Program-made: the position numbers and the translations under genes | NCBI GenBank assembly: GCA_020635205.1 | Contig: JACKAE010000001.1 | Coordinates: 620,001 to 684,000, forward strand | Direction: 5' to 3' | DNA from: Ignavibacteria bacterium | GTDB taxonomy: Bacteria; Bacteroidota; Ignavibacteria; OLB7 | DNA: 64,000 nt | Shown here: positions 24,839 to 35,700 of the stretch, one piece after another | Position numbering within the stretch: position 1 is the stretch's first letter | Layout of the letters: each line of letters begins with the position of its first letter | The notes under the pieces: generated by a model | The model's database searches: none | What the model was told of the DNA's origin: nothing | The model's input: only the letters and a program-made list of their open reading frames with translations

Positions 24839-27250
24839 ATGTACGTGGACATCTTTCAGAAATGTCGTGACTTCACTCGTGCCGACGATGTGAAGGAAGC
24901 GGGGTATTATCCGTACTTCCGTGCCATTGAAGAGAACGAAGGACCGGTTGTGCGGATCGAGGGACGAGAGGTTATCATGGCAGGATCAAACAACTATCTC
25001 GGTCTTACCGGTCACCCTCGTGTGATGGAGGCAGCAAAGCAAGCAATCGACCAATACGGCACAAGTTGCTCAGGGTCGCGTTATCTAACTGGCACAGTAA
25101 GTCTGCACGAAGAGCTGGAACGTGAGTTAGCAGACTATATGGGAAAAGAAGCCTGCCTTCTCTTCTCCACTGGTTACCAGACTGCCCAAGGGGTGATCCC
25201 CTCACTTGTTGGACGTGGAGATTACGTGATCTCTGACCGCGATAATCACGCCTGCATTGTTGCGGCAAACTTGATGGCAAAGGGAGCGTTTGGTGAAGTG
25301 GTTCGCTATAAGCATGGAGATATGGATGATCTCGAGCGGCGGATGTCCAAACTCCCAGAAGATGCCGGCAAGTTGATTGTCACCGACGGAGTTTTCTCCA
25401 CAACCGGCACAATCGTTGACCTCCCTCGCTTAACTGAAATTGCCAAGAAGTATGGTGCGCGAATGATGGTGGACGATGCCCACGCGCTCGGTGTAATCGG
25501 CAAAGGTGGACGTGGTACAGCCAGCCACTTTGGGTTGGAAGATGAAACCGACCTGACGATGGGAACGTTCTCCAAATCTTTGGCATCATTAGGCGGATGG
25601 GTTGTTGGTGACGAGCGAGTGATTAACTACATCAAGCACACATCTCCTGCGCTGATCTTCTCGGCTTCCCCTACTCCAGCCTCCGTTGCCTCTGCAATCG
25701 AAGCACTGAAGATTATCCGAGAGGAACCGCAGAGGATTGAGCGGCTGAAGTCGAATGCAGACTATTTGCGCAATGGATTTAAGGAGATGGGGTACAAGGT
25801 TATCGAGGGCGTAACGGGTGTGATTCCGGTGATCGTTGGGGATGATACACTCGCCTTCATCTTCTGGCGGCGTCTCTTCGATGCAGGAGTTTTCGTTAAT
25901 GCCTTTATCACTCCTGGTGTGATGCAAGGGTATCAGATGATGCGCTGCTCAGTGATGGCAACACACGAGAAGGAGCACCTTGATACCATCCTCCACCTGT
26001 TCGAAGATATTGGAACGCAGATGGGATTACTCGATAAAGAGACTGGCTCAGTGGCTGCTGAGGAGAGTCGGGAAGATGATGAGAATGTGCAGTCGCAGCC
26101 GTTGCCAGTTGATGGCGATGTCTCGATTCGCGAAGTTTCTGGACGCAAGGGGAACAAAGAGTTTGTTCGCATGGTGTGGCGACTTCACAAAGATGAAGAG
26201 AATTGGATTGCGCCAATCGAGATGGATCGGATGCGGTTGATCGATACCCAGAAAAATCCGTTCTACAAACATGCAGAGATCAAGTTGTTCCTCGCCGAGC
26301 GTGGCGGAGAACCGGTTGGTCGTATTGCAGCAATTGTGAACCACATCCACAACCGAACGTACGACGACAAGCTCGGCTTCTTCGGCTTCTTTGAGTCAGT
26401 GAACGACCAGAACGTTGCCAACGCACTACTGAATGCTGCTACCGACTGGCTCCGGGAGAAGGGGATGAACGCGATTCGCGGTCCTGTCTCGCCATCAACA
26501 AACGACGAGGTTGGTCTGCTGATTAAAGGGTTTGAACATATCCCGTCGGCGTTAATGCCGTGGAACCCTCCATACTATCTTGAGTTGTTAGAGAATGCTG
26601 GTTTCGAACTGGAGAAGAAGTTGCTTGCCTGGCACGTGCAGTATCCAGAGTGCATGACCGATAAAATTGTGCGCGTGACGGCGGCGCTGAAGCAGCGTGG
26701 GAAGATTCGCATTCGTTCGCTGAACATGAAGAAGTTCCCAGATGAAGTGGAGAACATCAAGCGGATCTACAACGAAGCGTGGCAACCGAACTGGGGATTT
26801 GTTCCGATGAACGACGAGGAGATGAACACGCTCGCCTACGAGCTAAAGCAGATTATGGATCCTGACCTGGTTGTCTTCGCCGAGAAGGAAGGTGAAGATT
26901 CGCCAATCGGTTTTGCTTTAGCTGTGCCCAATATCAATCAGGCTCTAAGGAAAGGTAAGCCAATCCCTCCCGGAGCAAAGAACTTGCCAACGGCCATCAT
27001 GAACTTGATGACGAACAAGAAGAAGATCGACGCTATGCGCATTATCACGCTCGGCGTTCTTCCGAAATATCAGGCAAAAGGGATCGATGCCATGCTCTAC
27101 CGTGAGCTTATGGAGCAGGGTGTGGCGAAGGGGATGGAGAAGGGAGAAGCATCTTGGGTTCTGGAGGACAACACGATGATGAACCGAGCCGCCGAGATGA
27201 TGAACGCCGAAGCCTACAAAGTCTACGGAGTGTACGAGAAGAGTTTATAG
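24839..27250 (+). CDS. Fusion: serine palmitoyltransferase-like PLP enzyme + GNAT-type acyltransferase
   Basis: Residues 1-395 form an alpha-oxoamine synthase. Lys246 in [13 protein letters not shown] is the PLP lysine, with Asp212/His215 in DDAHALG and the stacking His137. The [10 protein letters not shown] form is typical of serine palmitoyltransferase rather than KBL, BioF or HemA. An acidic linker (about 400-425) leads to a ~375-residue GNAT-fold domain with [33 protein letters not shown] and a C-terminal [11 protein letters not shown] acyl-CoA loop. This second half belongs to the family that includes bacterial N-acyltransferases of ceramide synthesis. The fusion could condense serine with acyl-CoA or acyl-ACP and then N-acylate the long-chain base, after a separate ketoreduction. 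GAAGGAG lies just before the ATG. The bifunctional role is inferred. Confidence 0.85.
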   Translation: MYVDIFQKCRDFTRADDVKEAGYYPYFRAIEENEGPVVRIEGREVIMAGSNNYLGLTGHPRVMEAAKQAIDQYGTSCSGSRYLTGTVSLHEELERELADYMGKEACLLFSTGYQTAQGVIPSLVGRGDYVISDRDNHACIVAANLMAKGAFGEVVRYKHGDMDDLERRMSKLPEDAGKLIVTDGVFSTTGTIVDLPRLTEIAKKYGARMMVDDAHALGVIGKGGRGTASHFGLEDETDLTMGTFSKSLASLGGWVVGDERVINYIKHTSPALIFSASPTPASVASAIEALKIIREEPQRIERLKSNADYLRNGFKEMGYKVIEGVTGVIPVIVGDDTLAFIFWRRLFDAGVFVNAFITPGVMQGYQMMRCSVMATHEKEHLDTILHLFEDIGTQMGLLDKETGSVAAEESREDDENVQSQPLPVDGDVSIREVSGRKGNKEFVRMVWRLHKDEENWIAPIEMDRMRLIDTQKNPFYKHAEIKLFLAERGGEPVGRIAAIVNHIHNRTYDDKLGFFGFFESVNDQNVANALLNAATDWLREKGMNAIRGPVSPSTNDEVGLLIKGFEHIPSALMPWNPPYYLELLENAGFELEKKLLAWHVQYPECMTDKIVRVTAALKQRGKIRIRSLNMKKFPDEVENIKRIYNEAWQPNWGFVPMNDEEMNTLAYELKQIMDPDLVVFAEKEGEDSPIGFALAVPNINQALRKGKPIPPGAKNLPTAIMNLMTNKKKIDAMRIITLGVLPKYQAKGIDAMLYRELMEQGVAKGMEKGEASWVLEDNTMMNRAAEMMNAEAYKVYGVYEKSL

Positions 27251-27480
27251 AGTTGAGAGTTCGTAGAGTGTATAGAGTGGTTGGTGTAGGTTCTTGGCCT
27301 ATGTCCCAAGGTTAACAGAGGTTGTCAAGGATTACCTATCCTTTGCGTGATTCTTCTCCTTCAACTGATATATACAAAACGCTCAGTCTTCCGAATGTGA
27401 AGGCTGGGCGTTTTTCTTTGGTGCAGACTAAGGGCGAACCTACCAACTCTATAAACTCTCAACTCTACACACTCTATGAA
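27246..27480. repeat. TAGAGT-rich imperfect inverted repeat pair
   Basis: The segment at about 27246-27282 is built from TAGAGTTGAGAGTT and GTAGAGTGTATAGAGT units. A reverse-complement relative lies at about 27446-27480. They frame the intergenic space and terminator between the fusion gene and the thioredoxin gene. Similar weak copies occur at about 2150-2195 and 28320-28365. The origin is unknown. Confidence 0.45.
27376..27416 (+). terminator. Intrinsic terminator after the SPT-GNAT fusion gene
   Basis: AAAACGC-TCAG-TCTTC at 27376-27391 pairs, with two G-T pairs, with GAAGGCTGGGCGTTTT, and a run of five T follows. It lies about 125 bases past the stop of the fusion gene. Confidence 0.7.
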
Positions 27481-27481
27481 C

Positions 27482-28309
27482 TCAAACGTACAACGCCCCA
27501 TCAAATGTTCGGCGGTACTTGCGGGTGATTTCGTTTTCGTTGCCGAGAAGTCTGAAGATTGCGATACATGCTTTGCGCGAGAAGTCGTCGGCATAGTAGC
27601 GATCTTCACGAATCACGTCGATGAACTTTTCAATTCCTTTGTCGAAGTCTCCCTCCCGGGTTGCCGTTGCAGCTTCTAAGAACAGGCTCTTTACTTCACT
27701 CTCTAACAGAGATTCGGGGTTCTTCACGTAACGGTCAAGTGCGGCCATCACCCGAACAATTTCGGCTTGGTCGAACAGTTCAGAATCTGCGTGAATGTTC
27801 TGCACCAACTCCTCTCCTCTTTCTGGGTCTTCCAACAACAGAACTTGTGCAGCCATCAAGCGAGGAAGTTGATTTGCTGGCTCGGCTTCCATCACCTCTT
27901 GCAGAATCTCCAGTCCTGTTTCGAACTCTCCCTCATCAATTAGCTCACGTGCCTCGGTAATCCGCGAAGACTCAGGCGTTGGCAAGGCCTTATCAAGCCA
28001 GGAACGAACAGTACTTTCGGGCAATGCTCCGGTAAATTCATCCACAACGTTTCCATCAACGAAGAGCTTCACATTTGGGATACCTCGAACACCATATTGC
28101 GTAGCCTCGTCTGGAAACGTTTCGGTATCAACTTTTGCAAGCACCCAACGTGCGTCGGCAAACCCTTCCTCTTCTTCGGCGAGTCTTTCTAAGACCGGCC
28201 CGAGTGTTCTACAGGGGCCACACCAAGCAGCCCAAAAGTCGACGAGGACTGGTATCTCGTAGCTTCTTTCGATAACGTCGGTTGTGAAGTTGGATATATC
28301 GTATGCCAT
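27482..28309 (-). CDS. Thioredoxin-TPR protein (CnoX/YbbN-like)
   Basis: The 275-residue protein has an N-terminal thioredoxin domain (about 5-108) with active site WAAWCGPCR, so Cys30 and Cys33 form the redox pair. The C-terminal ~150 residues are TPR-like helices (RELIDEGEFETGLEILQ and following). This is the YbbN/CnoX arrangement, in which the protein acts as a cytoplasmic holdase or redox partner for chaperonins. Many YbbN proteins have a degenerate SXXC site, whereas here the classical CGPC is intact, so oxidoreductase activity is likely. There is no signal peptide. It is in the same direction as kup but 79 bases separate them. Confidence 0.9.
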   Translation of the reverse strand: MAYDISNFTTDVIERSYEIPVLVDFWAAWCGPCRTLGPVLERLAEEEEGFADARWVLAKVDTETFPDEATQYGVRGIPNVKLFVDGNVVDEFTGALPESTVRSWLDKALPTPESSRITEARELIDEGEFETGLEILQEVMEAEPANQLPRLMAAQVLLLEDPERGEELVQNIHADSELFDQAEIVRVMAALDRYVKNPESLLESEVKSLFLEAATATREGDFDKGIEKFIDVIREDRYYADDFSRKACIAIFRLLGNENEITRKYRRTFDGALYV

Positions 28310-28388
28310 TTGTTTTCTTTAGAATAGAGTTCTCAGTTGACTAACAGAGTGGATAGTAGATAAAAGATAAGATAGGAGATCCAGACAA

Positions 28389-30308
28389 TCATATCTCCAC
28401 ACGTGCTCCAATCTCCACCACTTGATCTGGGGGAATGTGAAACCACGAGGCTGCACTTCGAGTGTTGCGAGACATCAAGGCAAAGAGATGTTCACGCCAG
28501 ATTGCCATGCCGGGACGTGGAGTTACAACGATCGATTCACGCCCTAAAAAGTAGGTAACGTGTCGCCAATTCACCCCTTGAATGTGCGCTTCCTTAAGAC
28601 CTCGGGGAACGTCGGGAGATTGCATAAATCCGTAGGTGAGCGTTACCTGCCAAATACCTGAGCCAAGCCGTTCTACCTTTACACGCTTTTTATCTCGAAC
28701 CAGTGGAGCGGTAGTAGTCAGGACGGTTAAGAGGATATTCCGCTCGTGCAGAACTTTGTTGTGGCGCAGGTTTCGTACCAACGGAGGGGGAACCGACTGA
28801 GGATCGCGCGTGAGAAAGACAGCCGTGCCCGGCACACGTACCGGTAGGTCATCCGGCTTGTCATCATACAGTAAGAGTTCATCGAGCGGAATGATAGTCT
28901 CGCCAATACGCTCCTCCAAAATCCTCCTCCCAGTTTTCCAGGTTGTCATCAAGGTGAAGAGAATACCACCAACTAAGAGAGGGAACCATCCTCCGTGCAG
29001 GATCTTCGTAAGGTTTGCACCAAGAAAAGCAAGATCAACCAAAAGAAAGAAGGTGACAAAGGGGATCACAAGCCATAGAGACCATCCCCACCTTCTTCGG
29101 ACAATAACCCCGAAGAGTATAGTAGTAATTCCCATCGTTGCGGTAACCGACACTCCATAGGCAGCAGCCAAATTACTGGATGAACTGAAGCCAATAACGA
29201 GTCCGATACAAGCCAACAATAGAATCCAGTTGACTGTTGGAACGTATATCTGTCCCCGCTCTCTCGCCGATGTGTGTGTGATCCTTAGCCGAGGTAAATA
29301 GCCAAGTTGAACACCTTGCATTGTTAAAGAGAAGGCTCCTGATATTAATGCCTGCGAAGCAATCACCGTTGCGCCCGTTGCCAGGATTACGATAGGGTAG
29401 AGTGCCCACTCCGGCGACATCGAATAAAATGGATTGCTTGCAGCCGATGGGTTTCGCAGCAGCAATCCTCCCTGACCGAAATAATTTAAAAGAAGCGATG
29501 GAAGAACCAGTGCGAACCACGTAAGCCTAATCGGTTTTGCCCCGAAGTGTCCCATATCTGCGTAGAGTGCTTCGCCTCCAGTAACTACAAGGAAGACTGC
29601 CCCAAGAACAAGGAAACCTCTCCACGAATTCGCTATGAAAAAGTTTAGTCCATACACGGGATTGAGAGCACCAAGAATCTCCGGCGTCTGAAGGATATAG
29701 TTCACTCCGAGAAGCGCGATCACCAAGAACCAGAGGAGAGTAATCGGACCGAAAATTGCGCCGACCTTTCCGGTTCCACGATTCTGAATGGAGAAGAGTA
29801 AAATGAGAATTGCAATGGTGAGGGGAATAATCCAAGGGCGAAAGAATGGGGTAGCAATCTCAAGCCCTTCCACCGCACTTAATACCGAGATTGCGGGAGT
29901 AATCATTCCGTCGCCGTAGAGGAGAGCCGCGCCAAAGATGCCAATCAGCACAAGGCCTCGGCGAGCAACGTGATTTCTCTTCTCTCCCTCCTCCCGCTCG
30001 GGGCTTTTGATCTTCTTCCTCGATATTACCAGTGCCGTTAGGGCGAGAATACCTCCCTCTCCGTGATTGTCTGCACGCAGAATAAAGAGAAGATACTTTA
30101 GGGAAATCACGATCAGGAGTGACCAGAAGATGAGTGAGAGAACGCCAAAGATATTTGCAGGTGTCGGTTCAACAGCGAAGGGGCCCTGGAAACACTCTCG
30201 CATTGCGTACAGAGGGCTTGTTCCAATGTCGCCATAAACTACTCCCAGAGCAGTAAGCGAGAGGATGAGAAGATAGTTCTTCCCGCCGTTCGATTTGTTG
30301 ATTTCCAT
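28389..30308 (-). CDS. kup: Potassium uptake protein Kup
   Basis: The 639-residue protein is a KUP/HAK/KT-type K+:H+ symporter of the inner membrane. It has the GVVYGDIGTSPLYAMRE signature near the N-terminus (about residues 18-34), about twelve membrane helices including LLYGDGMITPAISVLSAVEG (126-145), and a cytoplasmic C-terminal domain of ~170 residues with FLGRESIVVTPRPGMAIWRE. The length and order are typical. It stands alone; the next upstream gene ends 220 bases away, with a terminator between them. Confidence 0.95.
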   Translation of the reverse strand: MEINKSNGGKNYLLILSLTALGVVYGDIGTSPLYAMRECFQGPFAVEPTPANIFGVLSLIFWSLLIVISLKYLLFILRADNHGEGGILALTALVISRKKIKSPEREEGEKRNHVARRGLVLIGIFGAALLYGDGMITPAISVLSAVEGLEIATPFFRPWIIPLTIAILILLFSIQNRGTGKVGAIFGPITLLWFLVIALLGVNYILQTPEILGALNPVYGLNFFIANSWRGFLVLGAVFLVVTGGEALYADMGHFGAKPIRLTWFALVLPSLLLNYFGQGGLLLRNPSAASNPFYSMSPEWALYPIVILATGATVIASQALISGAFSLTMQGVQLGYLPRLRITHTSARERGQIYVPTVNWILLLACIGLVIGFSSSSNLAAAYGVSVTATMGITTILFGVIVRRRWGWSLWLVIPFVTFFLLVDLAFLGANLTKILHGGWFPLLVGGILFTLMTTWKTGRRILEERIGETIIPLDELLLYDDKPDDLPVRVPGTAVFLTRDPQSVPPPLVRNLRHNKVLHERNILLTVLTTTAPLVRDKKRVKVERLGSGIWQVTLTYGFMQSPDVPRGLKEAHIQGVNWRHVTYFLGRESIVVTPRPGMAIWREHLFALMSRNTRSAASWFHIPPDQVVEIGARVEI

Positions 30309-30428
30309 AGTGTTGCGCTACTGTGTGCGCACTCTAATCTACCAGCGGACTCTATGCCCTGCGTAGCGATAGTGCCAACAGTGCAAAACTACTACCCTGA
30401 AAGTGATCGGCAACCTCCAGAAGGCATC

Positions 30429-30471
30429 AAAAAAAGAGAGGAGAAAATGTCTGAACATCTCTCTCCTCTCT
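30429..30471 (-). terminator. Intrinsic terminator of the DinB-like gene
   Basis: On the minus strand a GAGAGGAG/CTCCTCTC stem (30463-30470 with 30436-30443) with a smaller inner ATGT/ACAT stem is followed by seven T residues (30429-30435). It ends transcription about 60 bases past the gene stop at 30528. Confidence 0.8.
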
Positions 30472-30527
30472 TCCAATGTATAGTTGATCAGTAATGTAAG
30501 CAGTGGAATAGTCTGCAACTATTCTTC

Positions 30528-31052
30528 CTATGCTTCTGTCTCCTCTTCAACTTCATTTTGAGGTTTCCAATCGATACCACCCCAGTTATTTGCGGTGTTG
30601 ATCGCGGCGTTGCCACTTGCTTTCGCGCGGAGAAAGAGTTCGTGGCGGTATGCTACCAGCCAAGCGTAAGAAGTCCGCATAATTGCTGTGCCGAGTGGCA
30701 ACTTCCCTGCTCCCGGAGCCTGTACGATTTTGTTCGCGAAGTCATCGTCACTGATTTGCGTAAAAGCCTCTCGAATTGCTTCTCCTTGCTTCTCCATTAC
30801 TTCGGAGAACTCTTCGGCAGTCATCTCCTTCACAGTTTCCTCTCGCTTGCTATAGTGTTCCCAATCCCCAGCCACCATCGATTCGATTGGACCGATACCA
30901 CAAGTGGCAAGGTAGCGGAGCAACTCTATTGTTGTCCGTTGTTTCTCCGAGGGACGGTAGTCAAATCCCCCTTCCGGAACTTTTGCCACAAGATGTTTGC
31001 AGACTGCGAGTTCGTGGAGGATTGCGTCGAGTAATTGTTCGCGTGGGACCAT
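30528..31052 (-). CDS. DinB-like four-helix protein
   Basis: The 174-residue helical protein resembles the DinB/YfiT superfamily of putative metal-binding four-helix bundles. His13 in DAILHELAVCKHL, a mid-protein region with PIESMVAGDWEHY, and YRHELFLRAKASG near residue 137-149 supply histidines at spacing expected for a metal site. There is no signal peptide or membrane helix. Members act as thiol-dependent transferases or hydrolases, but the substrate cannot be predicted. It starts at ATG 31052. The gene is monocistronic, with its own terminator. Confidence 0.7.
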   Translation of the reverse strand: MVPREQLLDAILHELAVCKHLVAKVPEGGFDYRPSEKQRTTIELLRYLATCGIGPIESMVAGDWEHYSKREETVKEMTAEEFSEVMEKQGEAIREAFTQISDDDFANKIVQAPGAGKLPLGTAIMRTSYAWLVAYRHELFLRAKASGNAAINTANNWGGIDWKPQNEVEEETEA

Positions 31053-31162
31053 TTGTTCAACTTAGAATATGATAGATTTATTGGTTGACAAACATATGTA
31101 ATCAAGGTGAGAATGTCAACTCGTGAGAGAGCTTCAACACTTCTATTATTCCAAAACGCACC

Positions 31163-31190
31163 AGCCCGGTTGTCTTGCAACAACCGGGCT
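31163..31190. terminator. GC-rich hairpin downstream of susD
   Basis: AGCCCGGTTGT at 31163-31173 pairs perfectly with ACAACCGGGCT at 31180-31190. It is about 135 bases past the susD stop on the minus strand. The T-tail is poor (GGTGCGTTTT), so it may be a terminator or an RNA 3' end stabiliser. A second, longer-range pair (about 31208-31217 with 31286-31297) lies between it and susD. Confidence 0.5.
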
Positions 31191-31323
31191 GTGGTTCTCC
31201 TCCCTGTGAGGTGCGCCTCCCATGAAGGAAGCTTGTTGGTGGTTGTACAGTTATGCGGAGAGTGGATTCTCTATAATCCATCGTAGAGGGCGCACCACTC
31301 TACTTCCTCTCGTCTCTTTTCGT

Positions 31324-32700
31324 TTACGGAAGTGTTATCCCCACCAACGCATCGCTGTTTGGTGGTACGTTCGGGTTGGCGTTCTTCTCGCTAAAGGGAT
31401 AAATCCAACGTACGGGAACAGTCGCTTCCGGTAAAGTTCCTGTGCGGCGCATATCGTAGTAGGTTTGTCCCTCAAGGAAGAGTGCCAGACTCTTTTGCTT
31501 CAGCACTTCAGCAATCACTGCTTGCTGATCGTTCGAGTTGAAATCTGCGAGTCCAGCCGCAGTCCGAATTTGGTTCACCAGCGTTACAGCGTTGGTGAGC
31601 GAGCCTGTCCTTGCCTCAGTTTCCGCCTTAATCAAAAGAACCTCTTGGAAGGAGATGAAGGGGAAATCATCGGCAAATGCCCCATACTTTTTAAGGTTTG
31701 CACATTGCAGTGGATCTTTTTCAGCATCTGTTGCAGATGCCTCACCATGTGCCGCATAGCCGAGGAATTCTCCCCCCTTCGGGTCGAAATATTCTTCGAT
31801 TCGGGTATCTCCAGTTTCGCTTTTCAGCAGATCCATATAGCTCTTCTCAACCATAATCGCTTGCGCGTCATCGTCCCCTTCATTCCTTCTCCAGTGACCC
31901 CAGTTTGAAATCTCATTCGGGTCATCTGTGTAGATAGCGAAGAGTGTTCCACTTGCACTACCAATTCCTTGATTGGCTTCGGTGAGAGCTTGTCCGTAAT
32001 TCTTGACGTGTAAGAAGTAGCGCGCCTTCAGCGAGTGAATTGCTGCCTTCCAGAGTGCAGGGTCGCCACCATAGTTCAGGTCTTGATCGATCGGAGATCC
32101 TGCGGTTAGATTTGCGAGAGCTTCATCGAACAGTGCTTGCGCCGCGCTGTAGGCCTCTTCCTGCGAAACAAATTGAGCGGGATCGAACCCAATAATCTCT
32201 ACGGGTATCGAGCCATACATTGCGGCAAGCTCACCAAACACCATTCCCTTATAGGCTTGAGCAATACCAACAACCGTATTCCGCTCGTCGTCGCTCGCAA
32301 AACTTGCCTCCGGTGCAATCCGGATAATGTCGTCGGCAATCTTCACCGCACGGTAGGCGTTCAGCCAGTTGTCATCGGTTGGACCTTCCTCGTCAAGCGA
32401 GTAGTTAGTCCAGCGGACAGGCTGTACACGTCCGACACCAGTTCCCGCCATTTGCCATGCCCAGATACTGTTAACGCGCGAACGGTCTCCACTATAAAAG
32501 TCACCGCTAACTGCTTGTAGGGCTACGAGCATTCCCAACATCCCCTCACGTGTTTTCAGTGCCTCGTCGTTGATGCCGTTCGGGTCAACACTCAGGTCGT
32601 CCGATATCGAGCACCCAACGTGGGTTAGAAGAATCGACAGGACTGCCGTTACCGCGAACAGTGCCCTCAGTCCTGACTTCAATGTAATTGATGTATTCAT
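31324..32700 (-). CDS. SusD/RagB-family nutrient-binding outer-membrane lipoprotein
   Basis: The 458-residue protein has a lipoprotein signal with lipobox LTHVGC (Cys30). The body is SusD-like: the N-terminal EGMLGMLVALQAVSGDF helix, TPR-type helices through the middle (GIAQAYKGMVFGELAAMYG; ALWKAAIHSLKARYFLHVKN) and the C-terminal YYDMRRTGTLP element. SusD proteins cap a SusC transporter and bind the substrate at the cell surface. It lies 20 bases after the SusC gene in the same operon. No hydrolase genes accompany the pair, so the substrate (glycan, peptide or other) is open. Confidence 0.9.
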   Translation of the reverse strand: MNTSITLKSGLRALFAVTAVLSILLTHVGCSISDDLSVDPNGINDEALKTREGMLGMLVALQAVSGDFYSGDRSRVNSIWAWQMAGTGVGRVQPVRWTNYSLDEEGPTDDNWLNAYRAVKIADDIIRIAPEASFASDDERNTVVGIAQAYKGMVFGELAAMYGSIPVEIIGFDPAQFVSQEEAYSAAQALFDEALANLTAGSPIDQDLNYGGDPALWKAAIHSLKARYFLHVKNYGQALTEANQGIGSASGTLFAIYTDDPNEISNWGHWRRNEGDDDAQAIMVEKSYMDLLKSETGDTRIEEYFDPKGGEFLGYAAHGEASATDAEKDPLQCANLKKYGAFADDFPFISFQEVLLIKAETEARTGSLTNAVTLVNQIRTAAGLADFNSNDQQAVIAEVLKQKSLALFLEGQTYYDMRRTGTLPEATVPVRWIYPFSEKNANPNVPPNSDALVGITLP

Positions 32701-32720
32701 GATAGTTATCTCCTTCGGAA

Positions 32721-35700
32721 TTAATACGTGACAGAGAGACTGAACCGGACCGAACGTGTCTGCGGAAGTGTGAAGTAGTCATAGCCTCTTCCTTCCGCCT
32801 GCTGGAAGTTGTTGACTTCAGGGTCGTAACCGCTGTAGTCCGATATCGTCAACAGGTTCCGGACAGAAACGCCGAAACCAACTGTCTCGATATTCCACTT
32901 CCGCAATCCGTGCCAGTCGTACCGGACGTGAACTTCGCGCAACTTGATGTAGGAGGCATCCTCCACGTGAACTTCATCGTTTCCGAGGAAGCTGTTGGCG
33001 TAAAGTCGGTAGTATGATTCACGGGTTAGTTGCTGGCCAGGTATCCACTGCAAGCCGGGCACGATGTCGATTGTATCTGTTCCAGTGTAGATAACTGGTT
33101 CGCCCCGTTCGTTCATCCACGGCTCGTCGCGATCTCGCGTATCTCCGTGCGTGCCGAAGTTGTAGAGTGCTCCCCTCGTTCCATTCCATACTTCCTGTCC
33201 GATTGACGCATCGATCAGGAAACCGAAGGAGATATCCTTGAAGAGTGTGAACTCGTTGATCCAGGACCACTGAAAATCTGGATTGGTGTTTGCCAGAATT
33301 ACTGGGGCAGGATCAATCACAGGCGTTCCATTAATCGGAAGCTCGAAAGCATCCGCCGCAGTCTGCTGAACGCCATTCTTATCAGTGTATGTGTCTCCAG
33401 CGTAGACGATGTCTCCGTTAATGTCGCGAAGCCACCCACCACCCCGAAGGACGCCAACCGGTTGACCAACTGCAGCGACATTGACTGTTCCAGTAAATCC
33501 ACCTTCGAGAGAAATGGTTCCCTCATCATCACTTGCCACAAGACCCTCTGGCTTTACCTTCAGTTCAGTTACCATGTTCTCGTTGGTCGAGTAATTGATC
33601 TGTGACTCCCACGTGAAGTTTTCAGTTCGGATTGGAGAGAAACCAATACCAAGTTCAAAGCCCTCATTCCACATCTTACCGGCGTTGCGCAATTGTTGAT
33701 CGTAGCCAGTTGAGCCGGGAACCGGAACGTTCAAAATTAAGTCTTCAATATCTTGATGATAGAATGTTGCCTCGATGCTGACCCGTTCGTCCAAGAGGCC
33801 GATGTCGATACCAGCTTCAATCTCTTTGCTGCGTTCAGGGCTGATTTCAGGATTTCCGGCAACAGTAAACTCTTGGGCAGTATTGTTCCCTTGCCGGATG
33901 CCGATAAACCCAGAGCGTCCAGCCGATGTTCCGCGATCCCACGGATCGGCAAAGCCGAACGTTCCGTAGAGAGAACTTGTTGCGTATGCTCCCGGCAGTG
34001 ACGGCGATCCAGCTTCGCCGTAGGAAGCACGAAGCCGAACGTTGCTGAAAATATCCCGCATACTGTCGAAGAACGTTTCCTTGGAGATCGTGTAGGAGCC
34101 ACCAACCTTTGGATAGGTATGGAATTGCTCACTCGCACCAAATCCAGAGCTTCCGTCGCGGCGAATTGCTGCGGTAAGGCTCAGCTTGTCCCAGAGGGTT
34201 CCAGTAACCTGTGCGAAGAGGCCAACGGTCTTCAGTTCGCCGAAGGCAGATGTTGTAGTTGTTGTTGCAGAAGCAGGAAGTTGGTCGAAGAAGGGGAGTG
34301 TGTTTGTTCCGGTCGACTCATCCTCTCGGGTACTTTCCCAAATAGTTTGGCTACCGAGCGTCAGATTAACCTCCACATCTTCACCGAAGTTTCGGTTCAC
34401 AGTTGCAGAGAGATCCAGATTGATCGAGCTAACCGAAAGTCGATCGTGGCGAATCTCACCAAGCCGTCCATCCGAATCGGCACTACCCACAGCAAGGCGC
34501 TTCACGTTGAAGTGGTCGTACCGGTCGATTCCAACTTGTCCGTTCAGACCAAGCCAATCGAGCGGATCCCAGCTCAGTGATGTGCTGTGAATAAAGCGGT
34601 TGATCTTTGTGTTGAATGTGTTGAACTCTTCAGTCCAGAGGGGATTGTCGTAGAATCCGAAGCGACGCTGCGTGCCATCAGCTTCCAGAATTTCACTGTT
34701 GTCAAATTCTGGAGGTGTACGTAGTGAGCCAAGAAGAATGCCTGAAGTATTGCTTCCGTTTTGTGGGAAGTCGTTATTAATCAGGATAAAGTTCGAGTTC
34801 GAGCGAAGGAGGACGTTCGGAAGGGCATTGACGTCAGCGTTAAACCGAAAGCTCTGGCGTCCAAGCTCTGAGCCTGTGACGAAGCCGTTCATATCGGTGA
34901 CTGTGCCGGAAACCAGATAGCTCACCGGACCAGATGAACCGGAGACAGAGAGCACTTGCTCCAAGCTTTGGCCGGTACGGAAAATATCTTGATCGTGATC
35001 GAAAGTTTGTGTCCCATCGGCAAGCCGTTCGCCGTAGGAGTTCGTGCTTCCGGGGCGTCCCGGTTGATAGGGAACTTGCTGACCATATTCAGTTTGCAAG
35101 TCAATATCCCCCACTTTATTGTCGAGCTGGAAGCTGGTAAAGGAGGCAATTACTGGTTTCTCGGAGTACCCACGACCACGCTTGGTTGTAATCAACATCA
35201 CGCCGTTTGCTGCGCGCGAACCGTAGATAGCTGCTGCAGAGGCTCCCTTCAACACCTCGATCGACTCGATCTCGTGCGGGTTAATATCAATCGCCCGGTT
35301 TCCCTGGTTGACATTCCCTCCTTGGAAGTCGCTTCCTCCAACCTTCGTGTCAGGTCCGAGAGATGTGTTGTCGATAATCGTTCCGTCGACAACGTAGAGA
35401 GGCTGCGAACTGCCGAGCACGGTTTTCTTTCCACGAATGGTGATGTATGTCCCTGCGCCCGGTGCTCCACCGTTGCGGGTGACGCTCGCGCCGGTAACGC
35501 GACCGGAGAGTGCGTCAATTGCGTTTGGTGTTACTGCCCGCGCGATGTCCGTTCCATCAACTTCGGCGATAACGTTCCCCAGCTTTCTCCGTTCTTGTGA
35601 TCCAGAAAGACCAACTACAACAACTTCGTCGAGTTCCAGAGCAGAGTAACTGAGTTCAAAATTTTGCGTGAGATCTTCACCAGCTTGTACACCGATGGTT

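Noticed and set aside
24880..27250. Many long open frames opposite the serine palmitoyltransferase fusion gene
   Set aside because: They are shadows of a high-scoring real gene, with no family similarity or ribosome sites.
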